A stretch of DNA of 64,000 bases. It comes from Caprella mutica. Taxonomy: Eukaryota; Arthropoda; Malacostraca; Amphipoda; Caprellidae. A program made the translations under genes and the position numbers. The stretch lies in the NCBI GenBank assembly GCA_947561585.1, contig CANNZV010000321.1, forward strand, positions 62,001 to 126,000, written 5' to 3'. Of the stretch, positions 23,201-38,100 are shown in pieces (positions within the stretch are counted from its first letter, which is position 1; the number at the start of each line of letters is the position of its first letter). The notes beneath the pieces were generated by a model, which made no database searches, was not told where the DNA came from, and was given only the letters and a program-made list of their open reading frames with translations.

Positions 23201-26200
23201 TAAAAGTAATTATAGTATTTTGAATTAACACTAGATGATCAGTTTAGGGTACATCTAAAGTAAACCCAGATATCACAATCACTCTTCATTATTTTCAACA
23301 TGATGCATACCTGTCACATGTTATTCTGACGGAGGGAGGAACACATGCTGGCGTTAGGAGAGCTGAGAGAAGACAGAGCGCTGGCTTGTAATTAGAGCGC
23401 GACAATACCTGTTGACAAAGAAGTGTTAATATTAAGTAATTTAAGTTTAAGTTTTCATCAAAGGATTTAGAATTTTCTAAAAGTGTTACACATTTCATAA
23501 TGTTTTACATATCAAAAGATAGTGATAGAGAGTATTGACCTGCAACCTATGTACCTAAGGTTAACTCTAATTGCTTTTTTGACTGTTCTTCGTTATACAT
23601 AATTTTGTGTCCTCATATTTGATGTTAGTTAATAAATTAAATAAATTCATATTTTGCCATGTTTATTGTTTAGTCAGATTCATAATTTCATAGCTTCATT
23701 TTGCCTACTTCGCATCTTACATAACTAAAACATTTACCTTAGACCCCTTTCACACGAGTCACTGGTGACGGTCACTCAGTGACTCTTGTGAAAGGCTCGG
23801 CAACTAGTGACCGTCCCTAACAAACAGTCATGCTAGAAAACCCTCAATCTAAAGAATCATAAGAATGCCTTCATCATTTGAGGAGTTACCTCCATTGGCT
23901 TTACTGCTCAAGAAGGAAGAGACTCTCTCTCGAAAAAGAACAATGCAAACGCATGAGATGTTAACACTAGAGATGGGACATTAAGGAAATTTTCACCAAT
24001 ACCAATACCTAGATTTTGTCTGATGTCGATACTTTGATTATTTAAATGAGTAAAATAACTTTTTAAGTTTGAATTATAATATGAAATTAAAACAGTTGAT
24101 TTGTAATATGAAAAATATTAAGAGTTAAATATTTTTAAACATTATTATATATAATAAATAATATTACATTCGATACAACAGTTTATTTAAAAATCATTGA
24201 ATGGCGCTCGTATAAAGATATTTAATAATAATATCATTAATTTCATCAAGAAAGTATACAATTTATGAAAAACAGGATTACCTATATGAAATTATTTTTT
24301 AATAATTTAAATTATATATTTTTATTGTTAATTTATAGTTATAGAATGTACATTGTTTAAATAAATTTCATTAAAAAAATTAAGGAGCAAGTAAAGTTAA
24401 CGGACCACAGTCCGTTAACTTTACTTGGTTAAATTCTGGTCCGTTAGCTATGTTTACTAGCTTCAATTCTGGTCCATTATCTTTACTTGGTTAAATTAGT
24501 AAATATTTGACCAATAATTGGATTAAGAATATAATTTTTGAATCATAGATACCACATTAAAGGATTTAAGCAGAAGTTTTTTTTTTCATTTTTTACTACT
24601 ATCAATTCTTTCAATTAATAAAATATACAAAATTAATGTATAATCATTGATATTATCATTTAAAAGGTTGTATAATTATAAAATACTAAAGCAAATATTT
24701 TCAAAACAAAAAAAAAGTCTTCTGGTCCGTTATCTTTACCAGCTTCATTTCTGATCCGTTATCTTTACTTGATCCAAAATTAATATACTATTGTTATCGG
24801 CAATATATCGACACTTTTTTTATCGGTACCGATATCAGAAAATTTACCGATACCAATTTCGATACTTCGTCCCATCCATAGTTAACATCAAGAATGAACA
24901 AAGTTTTACATCATACACTTACTGTATGTGCTGATAATAAGGAATTTTATAATTTCTTCCAAAACCACCAATAAAGAGGAAAGCTAGTTGAATACTGCAG
25001 GCATCGGGCTAGATGACAAAAAGTTGCGTCACTGAGTGACTCAGTATGAAAGCTACTATTAATATTGTACCCTAGAGTCAGTGCCGGTCACTGGTTACCT
25101 CACGCGTCACTGCAAAATGCAGTTGCGCAACCGGGCAACCGAAGTGACATCGTTTGAAAGGCTATGTCACTTTTGCGAGTACATGCATAATTAATTATGG
25201 CAGGTACCTAGTAACTTGTATAACATTTACCAAACGAAATCCATCTTTTCATATAATTTCTGAGAATTCTTAACGTTATATTCTGTCAAATAATGTTAAA
25301 TGTCCCTTCCAAGCAATTTTTTTTATTGTTTTCATCATTTAATCTTATCCTTTTTCTGAAAACCCCATCAAATTAGATTGCATATTTTTAATTTTATATG
25401 CTTTAAAAGATTTTTATGATCAAAACTCTAACCTATTTTAGGTTGCTAAATTACCTACTTTACTTCCGATTTACTAATTTTCAGCCTGAAGAAAAAGAAT
25501 GTACACCATTTGTTTTGAATGTCAACTAGGTATTAGATACAATCAATACATTTAGTACTCGTCTAAAGGTATAAAATTGGATAGAATGGTCATAGAAACG
25601 TTTATATACTTTAGTAAGCAATTAATATCTTAAATAGAGGCCAAAAACTCATTGTTTGTTTATAAAATTCAAATTTGAAATCAAAACAAAGAGTGTTCAA
25701 TCTCTTTATAAAATTTGTACCCAGAATCCTAAATACTTTAAAAGCAAATAATAAAATATTCACAGAGCTGAATTATGTTCGGTTTGCAGAATATTAATCC
25801 TAGACCTTAGTTCTAAAATAATCAACTCATTGTTATTTTCCCGGAGCCTAGAGAGGACAATAACAAGGCCGTCTATACCCGGGCAAGAAGGTTTTATGCC
25901 TGGGTTATTCCCTTAATATCTACAATATTCCCTCCTAGTCTGCACTCACAGTTTGATGAAGAAGGAATATTCCTGTAACAATAATATTGGATAGTATTCA
26001 AATTCTTATACGAGGGAATGTTCCAGGAATATTGGAGAGTTACAGTATTCGGTCAGATATCATCCTAGGATATTCAGGGAATATCATATTTTTATAGTAT
26101 TCCATGCGAAACAAATTGGAATATTCTTGGAATATATATTTTTGATAGTATTCCATTCTGAATATCCCATAAATATTCCAAGAATTATCAAGCTAGTTAC

Positions 26201-29200
26201 GTATAATAGTATTCCCAAAAATAAAACGAAGGAATATCCCTGGAACATTTGGGATCTACACTATTCTTAGTGAAACAATGACGGAATGTAACAGGAATCG
26301 AATGAAAAATTTTACTTCCTGAAATACTTTTGAATATCCCTGGAACTATTTCAATATTTTTGATAAGGAATATATCCCATTGGGTAATATGAAGGAATGT
26401 TTCTGGAAGATGGGAAATTTAAAATATGTATTTCAAACAACAAAGGAATGTCAATTGAATCGAACGATGATTTTTTCTATTTCCTTAGAATTTGGTTGTC
26501 TAATTTGAAAACAAAGAAACGTGAGTTTGTAAGATGAACTGTTGTAATTTATATTTCAAATGTTCTCTTCTAATTTTTATCATATATATAATTTTTAACG
26601 CTACTTGTAGTTTTAAAAGATAGCGCAAGAGTTGAGCTCTTCAACTATGTCTATGAGGTGTTAGATTTCCGTGTTTGGTATGTCCTTCCATTTTCATCTT
26701 CCATTCATACAAAACTCTCTCACAGAGCTTTTCTGCATCCATGAGCATTGTCACTGACTTCTGATGAGACTTCTTCTAAAATTCACTTTCCTTTCTGGTT
26801 GCTTCTTCCAGTCTCTTGTATTTCAAAACGTCATCGATATGGCATTTTGTTCTGAAGCAGATACTAAACCACCAAGTGAATTAAAAATTTCGATCTAAAT
26901 GAATAGAGTTTCGTATGAGCAAATTAAATGCTGGCTCCCTATTAGAAATTAGTTGTACCTACAAAAATTAATTATTTCGTTTTTATGAAATCCGAAACTA
27001 GTAAAAGTTGCGAATCAGGTACCCAGAATAATTTTTATCCAATTTAGTTTTCGCCTTGCAGCAGTGCAGTTCAGACGTTATAGACGGGCTATAAGAGACA
27101 GTAGTTAAGTTAGTGTCAATTCAAGAAAAAAAGAGGTTAGTATTGTGATTGCAAATGTTTAACGAATGTACACCATTGTTTATATTTTATCAACATCAGT
27201 TATCACTCAACTATTTTAAATTTTTGTTTAAAGTTAAATATTTATATTTGGTGATAACGGAATAAGAGTAGGGTCAAGTAGTTAAATTGCGGTACACTAA
27301 CTAACTGCGGCCTCTAACAACATACACATCATAGCTTCAAAACACACGTTAAAAACTTAGATTAACAAATTATAGCATGCACTTAGCTTCTTTTGATAGC
27401 TATGCAACATTTTAATGTTATTTCGGTTCAGAATGTTTTAAGACTCTCTTGAGAAGAACGCAATTAAAAATTAAAGTGCCGTAATATACCTGCGTGACCC
27501 TACTTACCCTAGCTATCTTTACCGTGCTATTTCAGTTTGTAGGCCTATAACTATTCATATGTATACTTAGTTTATACTTTGATTGTAAATGGATTCACTA
27601 TGTTAATTTATATTATGATATGTTTATTAATATTTAGCTATAACCTAGGTTAAACAATACACATTCTCTAGCCTCTGTAAGTGAAATATAAAATTTCATA
27701 AAATTATTTCTTCAGTGACCTGTTCTTTAACTGACTAGAGTTTAATAGTAAAATTTTTAAAAGTGCCAATAATGGTTTTCAGTGTTAAAAATATTCATAG
27801 TAGCTTTTCTTCGTTAATTCTTGTTTTACTTATATTTGAATTTTTTTATTTTTTTACCCATATTGTTTCTCAAAACTTTTTTCTTATCTAAATCTGTATT
27901 CCCTTTAAGATCTACTTTTTCCTCTTTTAAAATTTGAATGAATAATTTCACTTAGGTTTTTATTTAATTTATGGATTAACTAATTGAATACAGGTTATTG
28001 ATAAATGATGACTAATTATTTTATTTCTCCGTAGGTACTACTATCACAGTTTCGGGCAATTTGGTTGGCTAAGAAGTTACAAATCTAGAGACATGTCCTA
28101 TTCATTTCATTGTGTGTACTATATAGTATGAAGCGCTTGCTCTAAAACTATAGCTGCACTGACACCACTATATTCAATATGAAGGAATTTAAGATTAATG
28201 ACAAAATTAATTGCTCCATTGAATAAATTTGCTCCTCCTTTAAGTAAAGAACCAAATACAAAAGACTTTGTACTATATAGTTGTCACACAGGAAAGTGGC
28301 ACATGTAAGCTACGCTACCACCAATCGATTGTAGTGGTCAATAATCTTGCAAAAAGAGACGATAGCACTGTTGAGAGTTGACTGCATTAACAGATGGAAG
28401 AGGAAAATAAGAAGGTGATGGTGAATGAAACCTGTGAGCCTTTCTTAACTAAAAATTGAAAACTTTGCAAGTGAAAAGTACAACCATAGCGCCATAGAAT
28501 AAGTGAGAAATATCGAGTGAAAATTACTGACAGCTAATAGATTGAGCCTTTATAACATGTAAAAAAGTTACACAAGAATTAATTTATGTTTAATTAATTT
28601 AAGCCCTTTCTAAATCATGTGCGATTTGATATTTTAATAAAATGATTGACGTATGTTTAGCTTCTTTCATTCCATACCAGTACAAAGGGGCAATTGTGAA
28701 AATACCTAGATTTAAATAATGTGTCCTGAAATTTAAGTTTTAATATTCGTAGATTTTTAAAACAAAGTTCACGGTACACTTCTTGGTGTGTAGCTATGTG
28801 ACAATTGAGCTATGCACTCAAGTAATTAGTGTTACACGGCCACTCGTAGTCTAAGTTATTTAGTTTCATTTATTCCCTCCATTTGAATTACTTATTCCAT
28901 TGATATTCCTTCATCGTGGCCTCTTCTTTTGGATGTTTTATTCCATAGGTATTCCTCCAATATTCCCTCTTCCTTTGGATGACTTATTCCATGGGTAATC
29001 CCTAAATATTCCCTCTTCATTTAGTTTTCTTATTCCATAGGTATTCCTTCAATATTCCCTCTTCCTTTAGTTGTCTTATTCCATAGGTATTCCTTCAATA
29101 TTCCCTCTTACTTTGGATGCCTCATTCCATAGGTATTCCTTCAATATTCCCTCTTCCTTTAGTTGTCTTATTCCATAGGTTGTCCTTCAATATTCCCTCT

Positions 29201-32200
29201 TACTTTGGATGTCTCATTCTATAGGTATTCCTTCAATATTCCCTCTTCCTTTAGTTTTCTTATTCCATAGGTATTCCTTCAATATTCCCTCTTACTTTGG
29301 ATGTCTCATTCTATAGGTATTCCTTCAATATTCCCTCTTACTTTGGATGCCTCATTCCATAGGTATTCCTTCAATATTCCCTCTTCCTTTAGTTGTCTTA
29401 TTCCATAGGTTGTCCTTCAATATTCCCTCTTACTTTGAATGTCCTATTCCATTGGCATTCCTTCATTATTCCATTGAACTTCGTTTCCTTGATTCCCTAG
29501 ATTTTCCCTTGTGATTTATGGGACTATTCCATAAAAGTGTCAAAAAACTGTATTCCCTGAATATCAAAAAATGATCATCATGGAATATTCCTTGGGAATA
29601 TTCCGAGAAGGTTTTGGGAATATCCATTTTTTGCGCGGGTAGTTGATCAGAACAGACAGCTGTTCAAAGTGGCCCTAAAAATCAAAACAAATGGCGAACT
29701 TAGTCTGCATCCGTTTTTATAATTGGACTATTTTAAGCCACTTATAACTGTGTAATGATGAAATAAACTAAACCAATAGATTTGCAATTATTCAATTACT
29801 ATAATAGTGTTATTTAACTGACCTGATAATAATTAATCTATTTAAAAATCGTCTATATACACAAGAGCTTGATGGCGTTTCAATCAAAATGGTGGTTGTA
29901 CTTACATCGTAATGCAATTTAAAACCATTTACAGTAGATTGTCTGATGAAAGTTTTGGCCCAGTTGTGAAATACGACTCCTTCCAATTGATAATAAGGGT
30001 TTTTGTGTGTTTTTAATGATGGCTGTCATGAAATACGACTCTTCATGTTATACGAAACGTAAGACCAACCTAACCTACCTTCAATTGATTAGCAGCAAGC
30101 CTTTCTATGTTTATACCATTCAATTTAAGTAAAATTCAATAAGTACAATTTATTAAAAATTATAATACAATGAAATATTCTTCATTAAACTTTATAATAC
30201 AATTAAATATCCTTCGTCAAATGTTTGAAGCAATCACTTAAATAAGTTGGCATAGTTTGCCGTAACTATGATACAAAAATTTGTTATTATATTTATTCTA
30301 ATTATTATTGAATTCAAATGACTTCATTAATCATCATATTATAATTATTCTGCTTGTTCCTATCTTAGGGCCCCCGCACACGAGCGTTCCCTCGCCGCAA
30401 CGTCAAATGAACGCAGCCGCAAGGCCAGGGCACACGAGCGTGTGCCGCAATGGAAAATTAACCCAGATGCATAGAGAGTGACATGTAGCATGTACCAGTT
30501 AAACTATACATAACTAGTTACACTGTAGGCTATCTAACCAGTCACACTATACCTAATTAGTCATACTGTTGGCTATCTAACTAGTCACACTATACTTAAA
30601 CGGATCAAAATTGTAAAGTAATTGTTATTGGTACGTATATCGGTTACCAATACGTATCGGTACATATTCATTCAAAAAGTTTATATTAACTTCATAAGGG
30701 CTTGATCGATAAAAAAATAACTGAATTAACTCTGTTTTCTCGTTTTATTATTTCTTTGTAATAACTCACAGACTGTAGTGACAAAAGTTTCTTTCTTTAT
30801 GTTCAATAAAAATGTTTCAATCTCTACTATTTAATTACAATTACCATTGACAGATGCGGCAACAAACCGTCCGTGTGCGCACCCTCCCGTAGATTTAATA
30901 GAAATGAATTTAGCAGTCACCAGCCGTCAAGGGAACGCATTACTCTGCGTTCAGAATTGTCCGTCTCTCTGCCGGACGGCACAGAACGCTCGTGTGCCCA
31001 CATACCCGAGAGTTAAAGGTCCCCTCCAAGCAAATTTTTTTATCGCTTGATTCAACGAGAGTAATGTTTCTTATCATTTTACTGCAAACCCCATAAAATT
31101 TGATAGCATATTTTTAATTTTATATGCTTTCAAAGATTTTTATAATCCAAACTCTACAAAACCTACTTTACCTCCGACTTTCTAATTTTAAGTCTGAAGA
31201 AAAAGAATGTACACCATTTGTTTTGATTGTCAACTAGGCATTTGGTTTAATAAATCTATTTATTATTCGTTTAAAGGTTTAATTTGGATAAACTTATTAA
31301 AGAAACGTTTATATACTTTTACAAACAATTAATATCTTAAAAGAAGGCCAAAAACGCATATTTTGCTTGAAAATCTAAATTTGAAATCAAAACAAAGAGT
31401 GTACAATCTTCTTTCTCAGCGTCAGGTTGGAGATTCGCTCGATTGTTGCTCACAGAGTATTCAAAAACTTTAAAAGCAAATAATTAAATATATACTGAAC
31501 CGAATTGTATGCGGTTTGCGGAATAATGATCATAGACCTTAGTTCTATAACTTTATATAATAAACTCACTTTTTTCCCGGAGCCTGGAGAGGACCTTTAA
31601 TGCTTTTTTTAGGGTCATGCGCCAATCGCCGGACGGCGAAGAACGCTCGTGTGCGGGGGTTAGTGAGTAAGTCCGTTATGCTTTCAGTTATTAGATATAA
31701 ACAAATTCGGTATGCATGATACCACAAACTAAACATCGTATTGATGTCTTTTATATTTTGAACCTCTTATTTTCATTGTGTGTTTCAATTTGATTATATT
31801 TAGTAAAACGTGAGGCAATTGGAATTGGGAGAAATGAAATGGGGGGAAGTGGATGTGGGGAAGTGAAGGTGGGAGAAGAGAATGTGGGGGATAGTAATTT
31901 TGGGGAAATGAAGATGAGGGAAGTAAAGATGGAAGTAGTATAGGTGGGGAATGTGAAGGTGGGAGAGGTGTAGGTGGGGGAAGTAAAAATGGGGTAAGTG
32001 AATTTGTGGCAAGTGGAGATGGTGGAAGTGTATATGGTGAAGAGTAGAAGGTAGAAATGTTGATGGTGGAAGTGTATCTGAAGGAAATGTAGGTGGTGGA
32101 AGTGTAAGTGGTGAAAGTGTACTTGGAGGAAGTGAAGGCGGGGGAAATGTAGGTGGTGGAAGTGTAAGTGGTGAAAGTGTACTTGGAGGAAGTGAAGGCG

Positions 32201-35081
32201 GGGGAAATGTAGGTGGTGGAAGTGTAAGTGGTGAAAGTGTACTTGGAGGAAGTGAAGGCGGGGGAAATGTAGGTGTAGGAAGTGAAGGTGGGAGGTGGGG
32301 GAAATATAGGTGGAGGAAATGAAGGTGGGTGAAATGTAGGTGGAGGAAGTGGCGGTAGGGTAGATATAGGTGGGGGAAATATAGGTGGAAGAAGTGAAGG
32401 TGGGTGAAATGTAGGTGGTGGAAGTGACGGTGGGGGAAATGTTGGTGGAGGAAGTGAAGGTGGGGGAAATGTAGATGAAGGAAGTTAGTGAAATGTAGGT
32501 GGGTGAAATGTATGTGAGGGAAGTGAAGGTGGGGAAGTGAAGGGGTGTGGGGGGAGGAACTGTGGAGCTAAAATCCAACTTGATTTAGAAAAAAAGTTGT
32601 ATGGTCCAGTCGGTCTGTCACAAAATACGTTAAACAGACACTCTATCAATAGTACCTCATAAAGTTGGTGTAAATCAAATTAATGTCTCCAATAAATTAT
32701 TTATAAGGGATAATCTATATACTATAATAAAATAAGCCGTATCAGTCGGTCTGACCATCAAAAAGCGGGTTAAACATACATTAGATCAATATCGCCCCAT
32801 AAATCTGGTACTAATCGAGTACGTGATGTGACTAAGATAATTAAATACAAAGGATATCATTTTCATAAGCATGTTACTAAAAACATTTACTGCGTTTCAT
32901 ATGTTTTCTGTCTAAATAGGAGTTTTTTTTTATAATCAGTTATATCAGAACATTCTTGTTGATTCTCATCCCGTGGAATATCCACGGGTCTTGCTAGTCA
33001 TTACTAATACTTAATGTAAATAATTAAGAGGAGTCGGATAGTTTTAAATCGTCTCTATACAGCTGTCTCTTGTATATAGATCGAGGAGTCGGATCGAATT
33101 TTTGTATTTCAAAGGAGTCGTATTTACTATTTCGCAATTGGGCCAAAGTTTTAACAGGGAATGAAAATATTGCCAAAGGCATAATTGATAGGACTGAAGA
33201 AAATTTTTCCCGAATTTTCATCAGTAACTGATCAAATTTATGTATTTAAAATTGCACTGGCTGAACCTAGACCATGTTACAGAGTATGCCAGTTAAAGTG
33301 AATCAATTAGCTTTCATTTCGAATGTTAAAATTTAAATACATCTAATTGACTCGAAAATTTGAATGAATTCTATGTTAATTTAGGCTTGAAATCATCAAA
33401 TATGAGACAAATTGCCTAGTATCAGAAGTACTGCGAAAATTTTAGCTGTAAATTGGCATACAGTTTGCCAGCCTTTGAAATATGGAATAAGTAGTGCCAA
33501 AGAATACTAAATTACCACTTAATTAGGTATATCAGTCGTAATTAACATACTAGGTTACTTAGTTAACTTAACAAGTAGAAAGGTTGAATCCCAACAAGTA
33601 GGTGATAATAAGTTCATAATTAACTCTTAAATCTCTAATTTGCCTACATCGCCTGGCAACTCGTTCAGTTAAAAATCACGTTTATATATATTATGATTGA
33701 TAAATTCACATAAATTTGATGGCAAATAATCTGGAACATTCCTCAATTTATATCATAGAAAACACAAGGCGAAAAAACCATCAGAAGAGCGCAATGGCAT
33801 AAAAACCGAAGAAAATATGTTGTGCGCCATTTTTATCCATTAATTTTAGCGACAGTAATTAGATATCATAGGACCACTTTGAACAGCTGATTGAACTATG
33901 AACGCCATGATGAGCTGGCCTGATAAACTATAGACGGCCATGACCATTAAGAGGTAACAATCTAATTTGTTGAATTAACCTCAAGTCTTTAGAAACGATA
34001 ATAAGATTTTTTTAATAAAGAAGTATTGAGTGAATAGAATATAAATTTTTTAATTATAATTACATTCGAAAGACTTGAAAATCATTAGAACACTAAGTAA
34101 TTCCAATTGATTGATTTTTTTATCAAACTACAATTCTGACATCATATTATCACATTCCATTCTTTTAACCTTACTCACTTTAATGATGTGCTGATGGGAG
34201 GCATAGAGACTATCAGTCAGAGCCCTGTAGAGTGACACACAGAACTCTAACTCCTCATGCCTCTCACTCACACTGTCATGGTGCTCCTTCACTGAGGACT
34301 GACTGCATAGGTAACGCTTCAGAAGGTTTGTCAGGGCAACCACCAATGTCGAGTCCTGAAAGTTTACTGAATAATTAACAAAAAGGAGACTAAAATGAAA
34401 AAAATACATCTCTTTCGAACTGTGTCTGACGTCAAGAACTTATACTTTTCCATTGAAAAAATGGACCACAAATGAAATTATAGAAATTGATGAATTGTGA
34501 CTTGGCTGAGCACTTTATAGACATAGATGCATGGGCAGATGGATGCATGAACATAGGAATTCAAGCGTTTGTCTTTTTTCACAAATTGTTTCATGATTGT
34601 AGTTATAAACTCAAACTCAAGTAAGGGTTAAAAAAGTAAAAAAGCTATTGTAATATTAAATCCTCAACCTATTTACCAACCTGCCAGAATAGTATTTTAA
34701 TCTTGGCAAATTTATTCAATCCACAGATGATTTCTTTGATTAGGAAATGTTTTTCTTTCAAGGTTTTAGCAGAGAGAAGCTGAGCTTTGAGTTGCCAGAA
34801 GTCTTCCTCCAAGGAGACGAGGTAGGAGTTTTCTTTGCCTCCTTCTTCAGTGGAGAAATAACTTCTGAATTCACTGCTGCCACTCAGCAGAGAATCCAAT
34901 GGGATCGCATCTGAATTTTGTCTCGATCTGGATAGACGCTGAAAAAGAAAGTGAAAATGTGTAGGTAAATGAAGGGATATATTATATAACACAGCGGTTT
35001 TGAAGAGTGATGATTGAATTTCTCTTCTATTATTACATAACTTATTTATTGTTTTTAATGGAAAAATATTGTCTTTTTAAA

Positions 35082-35119
<38 letters not shown>

Positions 35120-38100
35120 TATTTATTAATTTTTAATGACTAAGAAATTGGTATAAAAGTCCTTCTTAACTTAAGTGCATTTTGGTGACCACTCTTTAAT
35201 CTTTGTAGGCAGAAACTCCATTATATTGTGGTACATAGTTAAGTGAACAGAGTTATTTTGACAGTATGGTCTCTTTCTTTGTTCATCAAATACTGATGTG
35301 TTCTTTGTGTGTGTCCTATTCTCAGTCGACACAAGTTATGTTCCCAATATCTATGTATAATTGAAGTAATGAGGTATACTGTATAGTGGTAACAAGTGAA
35401 ATGTTAGATGCAGAAACCGTGTCGTTTCAGTCAATATTTTGAGATTTGATGCAATGGTTTGGATGAGCTCATTCTTTACGTAGTAGCAAAAGATTTCAAA
35501 AGTAATTAGTAAGTAAAAAGATACCCGCTAAATTTATTCATTTTGAGTAAGGTTAATCCAAACTATGAAACCACAAAGAAATATTTGTATTCAGTGTTAA
35601 TATTCCACAAAAGCACTACGCCTGTCATCAATGTATCTTATTTATCACAAGGGAGTAAATACTGAAAAACTGACTTTATTTAGTTTTGCTATTATCCGGT
35701 AACTGAGTGGTACACAGAACTATTTTTGTGTACCAACACATTTCATTGCATATAAAATTTCCATGAAAGAAGTGTTATTACAGTAACAATGTCTTCAATT
35801 AAGTTGATACAGAAGACTCTGAAAAAAAAACTCAGATACATCCCTGAGTATAAGGATTTTGCTTTTGTAAATATTAACGTAAAAAAACTATACACACGGT
35901 TTTTGCTTCTAACATGTCAACTGTCACCACAATTTCACCAGATAGTACTTAAGAGGAATACTTGTAAAAAGATACTTACTTTAGAATCAATAACATATTT
36001 TTTATCATAGTTTGAATTGTTCAATATTGAACAAATATGTTTTCTTGAAGAGTAACACTTATCGATATAATAGGACTGTGATATATGTTCTTGTAATCTA
36101 TTAGGTACATTAGGAAAATATCCATGGAAGAGTCCCTACCATATTTCTCCATAGCGTGTGAAGTATCTTATAGAGGAGACTGTTGGCGGTGATGGTGTAC
36201 AGATGGTAGATTGCTTCCTTCTGTAACTTTTCTTGCTCTGGTGGATTTCGGGGCTTGCTGTATTGAAAAACAATAGCTATTAGTTAAGAACAAGGTATCA
36301 TTAAGCCTTTTAAGAGATTATTAAATGAATGAAAGCTTCTAACTGGAATACGTAGTGGCAATCTATCTACAGTAGGGTGGGCCAAAAAGTAGGGGTTTCG
36401 GGCAAACTTCAGAATCTTCATATGGAATAGTTATAATAAGTTGATACGTTATAAAAGAACATTGAATGCCAATTTTCAGGCCATTTCTGGATATTTTTGA
36501 GTTGCCCCAAAACATTTGAAATTTTGTACAAAATGATATTTTCCCATTAATTTTTAAATATTCGATTTTGTTTTTTTCTGTGAAATAGGTAAAACTAGTT
36601 GGCACGTTATGGAAAATCACAACTTGCAAAATTGCAGATTAATATTTGATACTTTTGAGTTGCCCCGAGCACTTTTTTTTAGAAATATATTACTATTATA
36701 ATATTTCTCTTAAAATTTGGCTTCTAGAGCAATCATAATGTTATTGTGATAAGATAGAAGTTATTTAATTTTCAAAATAACTTTTTGAATTGTATTTATT
36801 TCATTTTATAAAAGCATTTATCAATATTTTCGTATTGGAAATTTTTTGAATTTACTCGGATTTCAGCAATTGGATAATAACCCATGCAAATCGCTTAATC
36901 AACTTTTTTGAGTCACCAAGTGTTCCAAATATTGAAATGTTGGTTAATTAATCAATAATTATGAAATTAACCTAGGCTTACCTGCTAAGCCGCAGGGTGA
37001 CTGTAATTATTCTTTGATAATTCTTGTATCTTTTTTGGGGAAAGGGACTAGATGAGAATAGAGCTGCTTGCTGCGAGGGCCGTGCTTAGTCAGTATTCAA
37101 CGCAATTATCACTTTTGATGGCCCAAACATTTGAGACATGGAAGGGACTCCAGGGAGGGAGTAGATACAAGAATTATCGAAGAATAATTACAGTCACTCT
37201 GCGGCTTAGCAGGTAAGCCTAGGTTAACTTCATAATTATTCTTCATAAATTCTTGTTTATCTTTGGGGAAAGGGACTAAATGAGACTTTAAAGCAGACAG
37301 TGAAAGTGATAATGATAAGGAAACAGAGATGATGATTAAGAATCCATGATAATTTTATCGTATAATTTTTTGAACATCTCATTTTTGTCCACCCCGCAGT
37401 CTTTAAGATTTCGTCAATAGACACATCGTCTCTTTTTGCTGCAGAAGAGGAGGCAGCTCTTGTACTATGAGCCGAGAAAAGAGACACATCAATACCAGAT
37501 TCTTCCAGAACTCTTTTGATCCAACGGCTGATAGTCGACTTAGAAACTGGAAGATGAGGCTTCTGGAAGCTTATGAATAGTTGAGAATGATTTTTTCGAA
37601 TCAGCTTCGTTTTTCTCACATAGGCTTTAAGTGTAGACAGCACACAGATGGCTGGATCAGAAGTATAACTTCTCAAAGTAACCATGAAGTTATTTTTTCT
37701 AGGATTTGACTGTTTTAGAGTGGACTTAATTGGTATAACTACCAAACAGCCGCTGAATACAATATCAGTAACTTTGACAGCTTGGAGAGTTTGAAATCGT
37801 TGCATAGAAGATAATGCCATCAAGGTTACGCATTTATAAGTTAAATAACTCAAAGGTAGTTCTTTATTAGAATGAAAATTCTTTAAAAATTGCAGGACAA
37901 TGTCCACATCCCAAATGACTCGATATTTGGGAGAAAGAGGCCGTATTTCGAAAACACCCTTAAGGAATCTCTTGACACTAGAAGAATTGCCAATTGACAA
38001 TCCTTGACTATTAAATAAGAAAGTTTATAGTGCAGATCTGGCACTATTGATTGCACTATAACCAGTACCAGATTGAAAAAGGGTAGTTAAAAAGTCAACA

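Larger units (their letters stand above)
23743..25175. mobile_element. MITE-like element with CACACGAGTCACT ends
   Basis: The left part reads CCCCTTTCACACGAGTCACT and the right part, inverted, AGCCTTTCAAACGATGTCACT. Several GTCACTGAGTGAC palindromes lie inside both sides. Flanking words (CTTCGCATCTTACATAACTA to the left, CATTTACCAAACG to the right) also occur together near 10770-11100, which suggests the insertion split an older repeat. The ends are approximate. It contains the hAT-type MITE at 23968-24880. Confidence 0.45.

Noticed and set aside
31751..32578. 275-aa His/Phe/Pro/Thr/Ser-rich frame
   Set aside because: Low-complexity purine-rich repeat read in reverse; no domain and overlapping open frames.
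35082..35117. Poly-A tract as the tail of a processed pseudogene
   Set aside because: Sequence upstream on either strand shows no recognisable retroposed gene or target duplication.
36365..36940. Possible mariner-type element beginning AGGGTGGGCCAAAAAGTAG
   Set aside because: Internal GAGTTGCCCC repeats are seen but no inverted end or TA-flanked partner could be placed.
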